From Deltaproteobacteria bacterium (GTDB lineage Bacteria > Myxococcota_A > UBA796 > UBA2385), in NCBI GenBank assembly GCA_018401435.1, contig JAGYJW010000058.1, forward strand, positions 1-38,324: a DNA stretch of 38,324 nt. Direction: 5' to 3'. The notes beneath the pieces were generated by a model, which made no database searches, was not told the DNA's origin, and was given only the letters and a program-made list of their open reading frames with translations. Of this stretch, positions 1 to 10,056 are shown one piece after another; position 1 is the first letter of the stretch; every line of letters begins with the position of its first letter. The translations under genes were made by a program, and so were the position numbers.

Positions 1-1
1 C

Positions 2-697
2 GACGAGATTGGCCGGGTCAACGCCGCCAGCGAGGCGGTCAACACCCTCGTCTATGAAGCTGCTGTGCGAATTCTCGACCAGGGCAGCATCCCTGCCGTG
101 CTGGGGGGCGACCACAGCAGCCCCTATGGGCTGATCCGGGCGATCGCCGAGCGCTTTGCCGGCGTGGGCGTGCTGCACATCGACGCCCACGCCGATCTGC
201 GGGTGGCCTACCTGGGCTTTGAACACAGCCACGCCTCCATCTTTCACAACGCCCTGAAGCTGCCGGGGCTGGCCCGCCTGGTGGGCGTGGGCTGGCGCGA
301 TGTGGGCGGGCGCGAGCTCAGCCGCGTGAAGGCCGAACCCGACCGCATCGCCGCCTTCTTTGACCGCGACCTGCAGCGGGCGGCGGCATCGGGAGAGCCC
401 TTTCTGCGCACAGCCCAGCGCATCATCGACGCCTTGCCCCCCCAGGTCTACATCAGCTTCGATATCGACGGCCTGGACCCGGCCCTGTGCCCCCACACCG
501 GCACCCCGGTGCCCGGCGGCCTGAGCTTTGGCCAGATCCAGCTGCTGCTGGCGATGCTGAGCGAGCAGCGGCGGGTGGTGGGCTTTGACCTCTGCGAGGT
601 GGCCCCGGGCCCCGACGGCGACGAGTGGGATGCCAATGTGGGCGCCCGCATCCTCTACAAACTATCGGGCTGCGCGATTCGCTCCCAGGAGCGCTGA
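2..697 (+). CDS. Agmatinase/arginase-family ureohydrolase, 5' end outside window
   Basis: Hydrolyses a guanidino compound (agmatine, arginine or formiminoglutamate) to urea or formamide plus an amine, using a binuclear Mn centre in the cytoplasm. The frame is open from base 2, so the gene starts before the window; the in-frame GTG at 65 lies inside the fold and is not the start. All family metal ligands are visible: the His of GGDHS, the two Asp and the His of DAHAD, and the two Asp of SFDIDGLD. PGGLS and GFDLCEVAPG near the C-terminus also fit. The stop is at 695-697 and the TPR gene begins 4 nt later, so they probably share a transcript. Substrate cannot be assigned from sequence; agmatinase is the commonest annotation for this subgroup. 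The family is sure, the substrate is not. Confidence 0.9.
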   Translation, partial: DEIGRVNAASEAVNTLVYEAAVRILDQGSIPAVLGGDHSSPYGLIRAIAERFAGVGVLHIDAHADLRVAYLGFEHSHASIFHNALKLPGLARLVGVGWRDVGGRELSRVKAEPDRIAAFFDRDLQRAAASGEPFLRTAQRIIDALPPQVYISFDIDGLDPALCPHTGTPVPGGLSFGQIQLLLAMLSEQRRVVGFDLCEVAPGPDGDEWDANVGARILYKLSGCAIRSQER

Positions 698-701
698 AGG
701 C

Positions 702-2899
702 ATGGAGCCCCCCGACCTCGCCGAGGCCTGGCTGGACGATCTCCTCGACACAACGGAGCGGCAAGCCGCGCGGGCGCGGTGGCCGGAGCTGGCGGGGGAC
801 GACGAAGAAGAGGCGGTGGAGGCCGCCTTGCAGGTGGCCCTGTCTTATCTGCTCGACCGGCCGGCCCGGGCCTTTCCTTGCATCGCGGGCCTGCTGCTGC
901 TGCGGGCCGCCATCGAGATGGACGCGGGCGAGGTGGAGGGCGCGCTGCAGGATCATGGGCTGGTGGTGCATATTTTCGGCTGGCTGTGTGGGGAGATCGA
1001 GGCGCTTCCCGCCGCCTTGGCCCTGGCATCGACCGGGGGCGCCTGGAGCCCCGATCCCGAACTGCGCCAGCAGGCCGGCGCGGCCTTGCGGGCCCAGCTC
1101 GAGGCCGCCCCCGAGAGCTACCTGCCCGGGCTGGTCATGGCCCTGGTCGAGCGCAGCCGGGCCGAGGAGCCGAGGCGGGCCAGGCGGGCCCGGCGCTGGA
1201 AGGGGCGGAGGCCGCCGTGGAGCGCGCCCGCTGGCTGGTGGAGGCCTGGTCCGAGGACTGCGCCGAACACCTCGCCCAGGCCCTGCTCAACCTGGCCGCC
1301 CGCCTGCAGGATGCCGGCCAGGGCGGCGCCGCCTCGGGCCGCGGTCGAGGGAGAGTCTGAGCCTGTTGCCGGGGCGGCTGGGCCTCGGCGCGACAGCGGC
1401 AGCCGAGGACCCAGTGCCGCCTGCACGGCCTGGCCAGCCTGCGCAGCGATCGCGGCGATCTGGCCGGCGCCCTGGCCGCCTTGGAGGAGCGGGTGCGGTC
1501 GCCCCCGACCCGGCCGGCCGCGCCCTCGCCCTGGAGGCCCAGGCCGACCACCTCGCCCAGCAGGGCAAGCTGGACGCCGCGGCCGCCCGGCTACCAGGAG
1601 GCCCTGGCAGGCTGGACCCGAGCCATCGACGAAGATCCTGACCATGCGCCCAATCTCGTGAGGGCGCAGGCCTCACTGGCCGACTGCCTGACCGAGCTTG
1701 GGCAGCGCCACGCCGCCCTGGAGGTCTCCGAGGCGGCGGTGGCGGGCTTGGGCGCCCTGGGCCCCGGCATGCTGTCTGAAGCAGACCGGTACTGGGTGCT
1801 CAATGCCGCTGCGCGGGCCCGCTCGGATCTGGGCCAGCCCGAGGCTGCGCTGCGCCTGAACCGCGGCATGGTGGCCGCCCTGCGCACCGAGGAGGCCAGC
1901 CACCCACATGCGGCCAACCCGGCCCTGGCCCCCGCCCTGGTCAACCTCGCGGCCGACCTGCGGCGTTGCGGCCAGTTCCAAGACGCCTCCGCCGTGCCGA
2001 GAGGCGTCGTCGCCCGCCGCCGGGCCTGGGCCCTCCGGGATCCGACAGCGCCAGCGTCAGCCTCGCGGCCGCCCTCAACCAGCAGGCCATGGACCTCGCC
2101 CAGCTGGGGCGCTCCCGCGAGGCCGCCGCCTGCCTGGAGGAGGCCACCACCCTCTACCGGGACCTCTGCCGCCGCAACCCCGGCCGACACGAGGCGGATC
2201 TGGCCATGGTGCGGGTCAACGCCGGAAGCCAGCGTTGGCAGCAGGGCGATCTGCCCGGCGCCCGCACCGAGCTGGAGGCCGCGGTGCGCATCTACCGGCG
2301 CCTGGCCGACGCCGCGCCCCTGGCCCATGGGCCCAGCCTGGCCACCGCCCTGTCCAACCTGGCGGGCGTGCTGGGCCAGCAAGAGCAGGGCGAGCCGGCC
2401 CTTGCGGCCATCGACGAGGCCCTGACCCTGCGCCGGCAGCTGGTGGCGGCCGAGCCCGGGGCCTTTGACGCAGACCTGGCCTTGGACCTGATCAACCATG
2501 CGGGCGCGCTCTTCGAGTTGGCGCGCTACGCCGACGCCCTGGCCGCCAGCACCGAGGCCCGGGAGCGGCTGGAGGAGGCCGGCGAGGACGCCGATCTCCA
2601 GCACCTCGCCGCCGCCCGCACCAACGAGGCCGCTTGCCTGGCCGAGCTGGGCCGCTGGGCCGACTCCTGGCGGTCGCCGAGATCGCCCTGGCGCTGCAGC
2701 AGGACCAGGAGCGCGGCACCCGGGCCTGGAACCGCCGCGGCCTGTCCGGGCCCAAGGGTGGGGGCAGGCCCGCCTGCACCAGGATCAGCCCGAAGGCGCC
2801 TTCGCCGATCTGCAAGAGGCCCTGCGGCTGCTGGCCCCCGAGCTGGCCCGCAGCCCGGCCGGCGTGGCCGATCTGCTGGAGTGGCTGGGCGAAGGCTAA
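702..2899 (+). pseudogene. TPR-repeat protein, split by at least six frameshifts
   Basis: The reading starts at ATG 702 (GAAGG just upstream) and continues to a stop at 2897-2899, but only by changing frame repeatedly: near 1170, 1330-1400, 1500, 1590, 1990, 2665 and 2740. Each frame segment has helix-rich, Ala/Leu-rich sequence typical of tetratricopeptide repeats, such as ALSNLAGVLGQQEQGEPALAAIDEALTLRR (given here as spaced pieces: ALSNLAGVLGQQ, EPALAAIDEALTL) and ANQQAMDLAQLGRS-like units around 2080-2110. The best explained break is at 1169/1170, where adding one G restores the frame across AEEAEAGQAG. No signal peptide or catalytic domain is visible, so a cytoplasmic scaffold is likely. 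The good coding quality inside each segment favours sequence errors or a very recent lesion over an old pseudogene. Confidence 0.7.
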
Positions 2900-3007
2900 G
2901 AAAGAGGCGGCGAAGGCCGGGGCCTGCCGGTGGACCGCAGCCCGCTGGGCCCACCGGATGCCGCCGAGGCCTGACGCCCAGACGGTGTCAGCACCCAACC
3001 CAAGCCT

Positions 3008-4525
3008 TCACCAGCGCAGCTGCCCCGTCGCCATGATCAGGCTGTGGGTCCCGCCCCCCATGTCTTCGGATGCAAAGTAGTGGCCACCCTGCACCAGCAG
3101 GGCGGGGCGCAGCTTTGCCGCAGACAGGGGCTCATCGCCCACCTTCACGCTCCAATCCAGCTCGCCGCCCAGCTTGTAGCCCGAGGTCGGATTGCCCAGG
3201 TGGTTGGCCGGATTGCCGCCATTTCGGTAGGTGCTGAAAGGCTGGGACACCGGGCGGGTGCTCCAGGCGGCCAGCCAGCCCAGCTTGAGCTCCAGCCAAT
3301 CGACGGGCTCGCTGATCAGCACCGGCTGAACGAAGAGCATGTGGCTGGCGGCACCTTCGGTGACCAGGGCGTCCACGCCTTCGGGGGGCGATCCCGAGTG
3401 GCTGCTGTCGTTGAGCTGCGTCCAGGTGGCGGCGTCAATCGCGCCCTGCACCTCGTCGAACATGACCATGCCCACGTCAAAGTCGCGGTCATAGCCAAAG
3501 TCGTGCAGGGTGCCGTCGTCGGCGTTGCCATCGCCCGATGCCCAGCCGCCCCGCAGCAGGCCCTCGACCGGCACCTGGTCGTTGTCAACCTCGATTAGGC
3601 CCGTGATGCCGCCCGAGCGCACCTTCACGCCGTCTCGGCTGGTATAGGTCTGGGCGCGGCTGGTGTGGCCCAGGATGGTGGCGGCCTCGATGGCGGCGCG
3701 CACCTCGGTCTCGCCCGAAACGAAGCGCCAGTCCCAGTAGCCGTCCAGCACCGCCGCATTGGTGACCCGCTCGCCATCGGCCTCGGTCTGGTAGCGCCAG
3801 ACGCCGTAGAGACCGGCCTTCTGCTCCTTGGCCACGTCATTCCACAGCACGCTGCCGATGACCTGCCAGGCGTCCTGCCCGCGGTCTTCGGGCGTCTCTG
3901 CACCCAGTGGCGTCCATTCGCCAATCTCGTCTTCGATGACCCGGTCGGCGGCCACCGCGACGATGAGGGGCACCTTGCCGCCACCAAAGGGCCGGCTGCC
4001 CAGGCGCAGGCGGATCACCCGGTCGCCGAAGTCGTTGCGGCCAAAGGTGGGATCATGGGCGCCATCGTTGGCCACCATGCCCAGGCCCCAGTGGCTGGTG
4101 ACCAGCCCCGCCTCGATGCCAATGGGCCCCAGGCGGCCATTCACAGCCAGACGCCGGGCGTCGAAGCTGCCCTGGCGCAGCACGCCCATCGCGTCCCGTT
4201 CGCGCCGGTCTTCGTCGGTGGGGATGTCCCAGGTGTCGCCGGCCAGCTGGCCCTCGAAGAGGTCCCACTCGGTGCTGAAGCGCCACACCGGGCTGCCCGC
4301 GGCCAGGCCCACCCGCAGGCGGCTGTCCAGGTGGAAGTCCTGCCCCAGCATCTGTCCATCGCTATTGAGCACCAGGTCGGGCGGCTGGGCGCCGATCAGG
4401 CGCAGCTCACCCCAGGTGGTGAATGGATCCTTGTTGCTGGGAACAAAGGCGACGGGCTTGTCGTCGGCGTCGTCATCGGCGGCGAGGGCGGCGGTGGCCA
4501 GGAAGAGGGCGAGCAGGGGGCTCAA
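3008..4525 (-). CDS. Outer-membrane beta-barrel-like protein with signal peptide
   Basis: 505 residues. The N-terminus (MSPLLALFLATAALAADDD) is a clean Sec signal peptide with cleavage after ALA. The mature part alternates hydrophobic and polar residues, is rich in Gly, Trp, Tyr and Asp, and ends in LRW, an aromatic C-terminus as expected for an outer-membrane barrel. The motif LVTSHWGLGMVAND and the overall length resemble putative porin-like proteins of myxobacteria, though no family is certain. The start is TTG at 4525, placed six or so bases after GGAGGTGG, and it overlaps the TGA of the upstream lipoprotein gene (TTGA), indicating translational coupling. The two products therefore probably act together at the outer membrane, for example a surface hydrolase and a channel. 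It converges on the TPR gene. Confidence 0.75.
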   Translation of the reverse strand: MSPLLALFLATAALAADDDADDKPVAFVPSNKDPFTTWGELRLIGAQPPDLVLNSDGQMLGQDFHLDSRLRVGLAAGSPVWRFSTEWDLFEGQLAGDTWDIPTDEDRRERDAMGVLRQGSFDARRLAVNGRLGPIGIEAGLVTSHWGLGMVANDGAHDPTFGRNDFGDRVIRLRLGSRPFGGGKVPLIVAVAADRVIEDEIGEWTPLGAETPEDRGQDAWQVIGSVLWNDVAKEQKAGLYGVWRYQTEADGERVTNAAVLDGYWDWRFVSGETEVRAAIEAATILGHTSRAQTYTSRDGVKVRSGGITGLIEVDNDQVPVEGLLRGGWASGDGNADDGTLHDFGYDRDFDVGMVMFDEVQGAIDAATWTQLNDSSHSGSPPEGVDALVTEGAASHMLFVQPVLISEPVDWLELKLGWLAAWSTRPVSQPFSTYRNGGNPANHLGNPTSGYKLGGELDWSVKVGDEPLSAAKLRPALLVQGGHYFASEDMGGGTHSLIMATGQLRW

Positions 4526-7500
4526 CGGCCACCTCCGTCATCGGGCAGGGCGGGGATGAAGTCGCAGCTGAAATCTTCGAGACAGACGTCATCGATGATC
4601 TCCTGGCCGCCGTGGGCGAAGTAGGACGCGATGCCATCCAAGGCGTAGACCGCCCAATAGAAGGAGTCGCCTTCTTCGGGCATGTCATAGCCGTGAACGC
4701 CGCGCGGGCTGGCATAAGGCAGGCGCATGCCGCTCTGGCCGGCGCTGTGGTCGATGGTCACCCGCAGGGGGGCGTCGCTGGGCGGGTTGTTGTCGTCCAG
4801 CCCCTCGTCCAGATCGTCGGCGTCAAAGAGGCAGGGGCTGCCGTCGGCGCAGGTGTAGGGGCCGAATTCCTCGAGGCCCTGCACGACCTTGCGGTCGATC
4901 AGGAACTGGTCGATGCTCATGCCGTAGCGATCGTCCACCTCGTCGGGGTACCAGCCCGCGGCGCGCCCCAGGGCGATGCCGGTGCTGATGTTGACGATGG
5001 GGTCGCCGGGCGTGGGCAGCAGCAGCACGTTGCGGGGCTGGCCACCCAGCAGCTCGAAGGGCTCCTCGTCCCAGGCCCGGGCATAGGCGATGGGGTCGCC
5101 GGGCTCGAGGATATTGGCGAAGACGAAGGCAACCCGCCGGGCCTGGGGGCTGGCCCGCACATGGCCGAGGCCCGACGCCGCCGCCACCATGGCCGAACCG
5201 GCGGGGAAGGTGACACCCTGCACGGTCACCTCGGTCTCCCAGCTGTCGAAGCTGTAGACCTCTTCGCCAGCCTCATCCAAGAAGCGGATGCGCAGGGCGT
5301 CGCCGGCGGTGGTGGGGTCTTCGATCATATACTTGATGTTGGGGGTCGGCCCATTCCCTCCCAAAGCCTCGCAGGCCAACTGCATCCCGTAGCAGATGCC
5401 GAGCACGGGAATGCCCAGCCGGAAGCGCCCATCGGGCGGAATCCAGCCCTCGCGAACCTCGCCATTGACCAGGTTCTCGATGATGACCTTGCCGTTGGCC
5501 GGCAGACTGTCCACCACCGCCACGGGCAGGCTGACCATATCGGCCACCGAGTTCACCATCTGGGTGATCTGGATGCGGCCATCGTCCAGGGGAATGCCCA
5601 GGAAGAGCGGGCTCATCAAGCGGCCGTGCATGGCCTCCACCGCGCCGCCGATCTGGGTGCGGAAGGCGATGTCGAGCAGGCCGCCACCGGGCACCACCGG
5701 CGCCCAGCCCTTGACCCCGTCGGTGATGGCCAGGGCCACCCCCAGGTTGATGCCGCCCAAGGACCCGCCCATGGCGTAGTAGTCCACGTCCGGGCCGCCA
5801 AAGTCCGGGGTGCCGTCGTTGTCCCAGTCGCAGCTGGTGACGCTGCTGCCGTCGGGCAGGGTCATGGTGCCGGTGCCACAGGCCTTGAGGCTGTCAAAGA
5901 ACTGGGCGTGATCCAGGGCGCCCTGGCGCACCATGTCGCGGGTGTGGAAGGCATCGGCCGACCACTGGTCGCCCCCCGAGTCGATGCGACCGTCATTGTC
6001 CAGGTCGCGGGCGCGGCCGTCGGAGAGGTGGGTCCATGCCGGGAGCAGCCCGGCATTGGTCAGGTAGGTGAGGGCCAGATCCTCCTGTTCCGGGTCCAGG
6101 CCCAGGCCATGGCCCGGATAGTCCAGGGCGCAGGCGGTGAAGCCCAGGCGGTTCATCACCCAGGCGAAGGTCAGGAATTCGAAGCGGTTGCTGCCATAGC
6201 CATGGCCGAACATGACCACCGGGGCGGGCTGGGGCACGCCCTTGGCCCGCACACAGGTGAAGGCCACCCGCTCGGCCCGCGCCGAGTAGGTGCCGTTGTG
6301 GCTGTCGATCTGCCAGTAGTCGTTGGAGTCGTCCACCAGGGGCCAGGCGGCCTGCACCTGGTCGTCGTCCCCAAAGAAGTTGGCGGTCATGAACTCGCCG
6401 CCGATCAGCCCGTCGCCAAAGGCGAGGTAGTTCTCGGCGATGATCTCGGCGATCAGGCCCTCGAAGACGCCCAGATCCGTCAGCGGCCCCAGCAGGCGCT
6501 CCAGGGGCAGGATGACGGGGTTCTCGCCCTCGATCTCATTCATCTGGTGGGCCTTGCGCACGCCTTCTTTGGCGATGCCATCCACCGACGCCAGGGGGCC
6601 CTGCCCCAGCAGGCCGCGGCGGGCGTCCACCAGGTCACCGGTCTGGTTGCCGGTGGTGAAGGTCCAGGCGAAGGCCACGTCGTCCAGGGTCAGGCCCAGG
6701 TCGGGCAGGGCCTTCTGGATGGGCTCCAGGGCCTCGGTCTGCCGCAGGTGGTGCACGTAGTCCCAGGGCGAGCGCACGGGGCTGCCGTCGGTGCCCACCA
6801 TGCGCTCGGTGAGGACCACCGCATAGGTGGTCTTTTCGCGCAGGGGGCGGGCCGGCCGGGTGATGAAGGTGTCGGTGATCTTCTCGTAGAAGGTCAGCAT
6901 GTCCTCGCGGTGGTCGCCGCCCTCGGGCCACACGTTGGGAATGTCGAGGTAGCCGTCGTTGTCGATGTCCTCGCCCCAATCCAGCACCCCGTCGCCATCC
7001 TTGTCTTCGTCGTAGGTGTCGAAGATGACCGAGGGCTCGCTCGCCCGGGTGTCATTGGGGAAGTAGCGGTCGGTGCGCGCCACATCCATGGGGTAGCGGC
7101 CCTGGCCCACATCCATCATGACGGGCTGCAGGTAGGTGGGAGAGCCCGGCGTGACGTCGATGACGAAGAACACGTCGTCATCGAACTGATCGACCCCCGG
7201 CCGCCGGTCCAGCATGTGGCGGGCGGCGATATTGTCCAGGTCCAGCGGCTTGTCGAAGCCCACTGCGAGCGGCGCGTAGATGCCGAAGCCGTCCAGGGTG
7301 TTGATCTTGCGCCGCGCGTCCCGCTCCTCTTCGGTGTGGGCCTCGGTGGGCACATTCACACGCAGGCCGGTGACGCTGTGGCGGTCCACCCGGGTGGCCA
7401 GATCGTTGGGGAAGGGGATGTCGGGCAGGGGCTCGGCGTCCCAGTCCACGCGCACCACGGGGCCATCGCCCGGGGGGGTCGATCGCAGGCCGTCCGGAAA

Positions 7501-7536
7501 GGGCGCGCAGGCCAGGGAGAGCAGAAGGGGGAGCAT
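4522..7536 (-). CDS. Large lipoprotein with alpha/beta-hydrolase domain and DxDxDG calcium-type loops
   Basis: 1004 residues. Start ATG 7536 is preceded by CTGGAGG, and the open frame running further upstream is not coding. The signal peptide ends in LLSLAC, a lipobox with Cys10. Residues about 170-200 and 530-590 hold DxDxDG loops (DEDKDGDG, DIDNDGYLD, DLDNDGRID, DWDNDG) like calcium-binding repeats. The hydrolase core begins at VVMFGHGYGSN, and the nucleophile elbow is GGSLGG with Ser592. Later residues form a beta-rich region with PDGRFRLGIP. Within it, around Cys715, is a stretch matching the class-I glutamine amidotransferase elbow (GICYGMQ), which is odd for this fold. It is first in a unit with the barrel-like protein. 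A surface esterase or lipase is the likeliest role; the substrate is unknown. Confidence 0.8.
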   Translation of the reverse strand: MLPLLLSLACAPFPDGLRSTPPGDGPVVRVDWDAEPLPDIPFPNDLATRVDRHSVTGLRVNVPTEAHTEEERDARRKINTLDGFGIYAPLAVGFDKPLDLDNIAARHMLDRRPGVDQFDDDVFFVIDVTPGSPTYLQPVMMDVGQGRYPMDVARTDRYFPNDTRASEPSVIFDTYDEDKDGDGVLDWGEDIDNDGYLDIPNVWPEGGDHREDMLTFYEKITDTFITRPARPLREKTTYAVVLTERMVGTDGSPVRSPWDYVHHLRQTEALEPIQKALPDLGLTLDDVAFAWTFTTGNQTGDLVDARRGLLGQGPLASVDGIAKEGVRKAHQMNEIEGENPVILPLERLLGPLTDLGVFEGLIAEIIAENYLAFGDGLIGGEFMTANFFGDDDQVQAAWPLVDDSNDYWQIDSHNGTYSARAERVAFTCVRAKGVPQPAPVVMFGHGYGSNRFEFLTFAWVMNRLGFTACALDYPGHGLGLDPEQEDLALTYLTNAGLLPAWTHLSDGRARDLDNDGRIDSGGDQWSADAFHTRDMVRQGALDHAQFFDSLKACGTGTMTLPDGSSVTSCDWDNDGTPDFGGPDVDYYAMGGSLGGINLGVALAITDGVKGWAPVVPGGGLLDIAFRTQIGGAVEAMHGRLMSPLFLGIPLDDGRIQITQMVNSVADMVSLPVAVVDSLPANGKVIIENLVNGEVREGWIPPDGRFRLGIPVLGICYGMQLACEALGGNGPTPNIKYMIEDPTTAGDALRIRFLDEAGEEVYSFDSWETEVTVQGVTFPAGSAMVAAASGLGHVRASPQARRVAFVFANILEPGDPIAYARAWDEEPFELLGGQPRNVLLLPTPGDPIVNISTGIALGRAAGWYPDEVDDRYGMSIDQFLIDRKVVQGLEEFGPYTCADGSPCLFDADDLDEGLDDNNPPSDAPLRVTIDHSAGQSGMRLPYASPRGVHGYDMPEEGDSFYWAVYALDGIASYFAHGGQEIIDDVCLEDFSCDFIPALPDDGGGR

Positions 7537-7687
7537 GAAACCTCCAGAGACCGGCCGGTTTAGCACATCCGGGCCCGGCGCATCGCCCGCGTGGCCTCTT
7601 CCGACGGTCCACGCCGCCGATTCCTGCGCGGGACGCCCATGTCTTCGGCTATTCTCGCGCGGCGGCCACCCCCTTGAAGAGGTCCCG

Positions 7688-9993
7688 ATGCGCCTGTCCT
7701 TGCCCCTGCTGCTCCTCGCGCTCTCCTGCAGAACCGGCGACAAGACGCAAAGCGACACCGCCGGCCTGGGTGACGGCGCAGCCATCGACGCCGACGGGGA
7801 CGGCTTCGCCGGCGACGAGGACTGCGACGACACCGACGCCACGGTCAACGGCGGCGCCACCGAGGTCTGCGACGGCATCGACAACAACTGCGATGGCAGC
7901 ATTGACGAGGGCGTCGGGCTGACGGGCTTCTTCGACCGGGACGGCGACAGCTTCGGTGACCCCGACGCCCCCACCGAGGCCTGCGATCTGCCCTCGGGGG
8001 TGGTCAGCAACGCCAATGACTGTGACGACGACAACCCCGAGGTCTTCCCGGGCGCCATCGAGATCTGCAACGACATCGACGACGACTGCGATGGCGGGAT
8101 TGACGAGGATCTGCTCTACACCTTCTATCTCGACCTGGACGGGGACGGCTATGGCGACCCCGACGCCCCCATCGAGGCCTGCGAAGCCCCCGAAGGCAGC
8201 AGCGGCAACGCCTTGGATTGTGACGACAGCGACGACACGGTGTCGCCCGGGGCGGTGGAGGTCTGCAACGAGGTGGATGACGACTGCGACGGGGACATCG
8301 ACGAGGATGTGACCCTGACCTACTACCTGGACGCCGATGGTGATGGCTGGGGTGGAGACGGGGCCACCGTCGAGGCCTGCGATCTGCCCATGGGCTACGC
8401 CAGCCGCACCGGGGATTGCGACGACGCCGACATCTCCTTCTTTCCCGGCGCGCCCGAGCCCGACTGCACCGATCCCAACGACTACAACTGCGATGGCAGC
8501 GTGGCCTGGGCCGATGACGATGGCGACGGCTGGGTGGCTTGCGAAGAATGTGACGACACGGACGCCAGCATCCACCCGGCGGCGGTGGAGATCTGCGACG
8601 GCATCGACAACGACTGCAATGGCGACACCGACGATGCCGATGTCGCCCTCGATCTGAGCACGGCCAGCACCTGGTACCGCGACAGCGATGGCGACCGCTA
8701 TGGCGACCCCGCCAGCAGCACCCGCGCCTGCGTGCTACCCAGCGGCTACCTCGCGGACAACACGGACTGCGACGACGCTTCCGCCCAGGTTCACCCCGGC
8801 GCGGTCGAGATCTGCAACAGCATCGACGACGACTGTGACCTGCTGGTGGACGACGCCGACAGCTCCTTGGATACCAGCAGCGCCAGCGCCTGGTATAATG
8901 ATGGGGACGGCGATGGTTATGGCGACGCTGGGGCGCGCACCCTCAGCTGCAGCCAACCCAGCGGCACGGTGGCCAACGACAGCGACTGCGACGACGGCCT
9001 GGCCACCATCAACCCCTCGGCCACCGAGATCTGCGACCTCATCGACAACGACTGCGACAGCAACATCGATGACGCCGACATCGACGTGGTGGGCCGCTCG
9101 ACCTGGTACCAGGACGCCGACAGCGACGGCTATGGCGGCAGCACCAGCACCTTGAGCTGCTCCTGGCGGATCGCGATTGGCGCGGTGCGTGAGTTGTTGT
9201 CAACGACAGCAACGCCGCCATCCGGCCCGGCGCCACCGAGATCTGCGACCTGCTCGACAACGACTGCGACGGCTTGATCGACGACGCCGACCCGGGCATC
9301 ACCGGCCAGTCCACCTGGTATCGGGACGCCGACGGCGATGGCTATGGCAGCAGCACCGCCACCCGGGCCTGCTCCCAGCCCACCGGCCATGTCAGCGGCA
9401 GCACGGACTGCAACGACGCCAACGCGGCGGTGAGCCCCGGCGCGACCGAGACCTGCAACCACGTCGACGACGACTGCGACGGCAGCACCGATGAGGGCTT
9501 CGACGCCGACGGCGACGGCATCGTGGACTGCGACGAGATCAACTACACCATCACCTGGACGGCCACCGGTGATGATGTGTGGACCGGCTACGTCGATGGC
9601 AGCAGCCAGGGCAGCTTTGGCGGCTGGAATACCACCAACACGGTCACCACCACCCTGAATTCCGGCAACCATGTATTGGGCGCCTATGTGCAGGATACCG
9701 GCGCGGCCATCGCCGGCTGGCTGGCTGCCGTCTATGTCAACGGCACCCGCGTCTCGATCACCGGCGACGGGTCCTGGGTCTACAGCACCAGCGGCGGCAG
9801 CGGCTGGTCCAACGTGGCCTTCAACGACAGCGCCTGGTCCACCCCCGCGGTCTGCAACGCCAGCCAGGTGTCGAGCTACTGGGGCACCACCCCCACGGCG
9901 CTGACCGGCATCGGCGCGCGCTGGGTCTGGTCCAGCACCAACTGCACCGTCCTGGGCTCGGTCTACTTCCGCTACGAGTTCAACCTGCCCTGA
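7688..9993 (+). CDS. MopE-repeat lipoprotein with C-terminal lectin-like domain, frameshifted near 9150-9200
   Basis: Start ATG 7688 opens a lipoprotein signal (LLLLALSC, Cys14). About nine units of roughly 70-80 residues follow, each with the core DCDD...PGA.EICN.IDDDCDG.IDE. This is the putative metal-binding (MopE-type) motif common in Myxococcota and in the copper protein MopE. The first frame runs to a stop at 9275-9277, while the conserved repeats resume in another frame from about 9193 and run to 9993. At the join, one repeat lacks its DCND segment, so a short repeat collapse plus indel is likely. The last 150 residues (9541-9990) contain VWTGYVDG, NHVLGAYVQD, GWLAAVYVNG and ARWVWSS, a pattern like galactose-binding-type beta-sandwiches. 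Predicted to be a surface protein binding metal ions and perhaps glycans. It is divergent from the hydrolase gene, with about 150 bp between them. Confidence 0.8.
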
Positions 9994-10016
9994 TCGCCTG
10001 GTCAGGGAGCCCGGCC

Positions 10017-10037
10017 GGCCCCCTTGGGCTAAGGGCC
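10017..10037 (+). terminator. Hairpin after the MopE-repeat gene
   Basis: GGCCCCCTT pairs with AAGGGCC around a GGGCT loop, with two bulged C. It lies 24 bases after the stop codon. There is no T-run, so it is at most a weak or factor-dependent terminator. Confidence 0.3.
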
Positions 10038-10056
10038 AGGGCCCCAGGGAGGCTCT

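Noticed and set aside
702..2899. Programmed ribosomal frameshifting
   Set aside because: Too many shifts in both directions and no slippery heptamer with a following structure that I can see.
4423..7563. 1046-codon open frame on the plus strand opposite the hydrolase lipoprotein
   Set aside because: It is a shadow of strong codon bias. Its product is His/Val/Gly-rich without domains, while the minus strand encodes a signal peptide, lipobox and hydrolase core.
7537..8076. Extended N-terminus of the hydrolase lipoprotein
   Set aside because: It would overlap the MopE-type gene and lacks a signal; the ATG at 7536 has a ribosome-binding site and a lipobox.
7780..9520. CRISPR-like or DNA satellite array
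   Set aside because: The regular pattern is at protein level (metal-binding units) with varying bases and no constant spacers.
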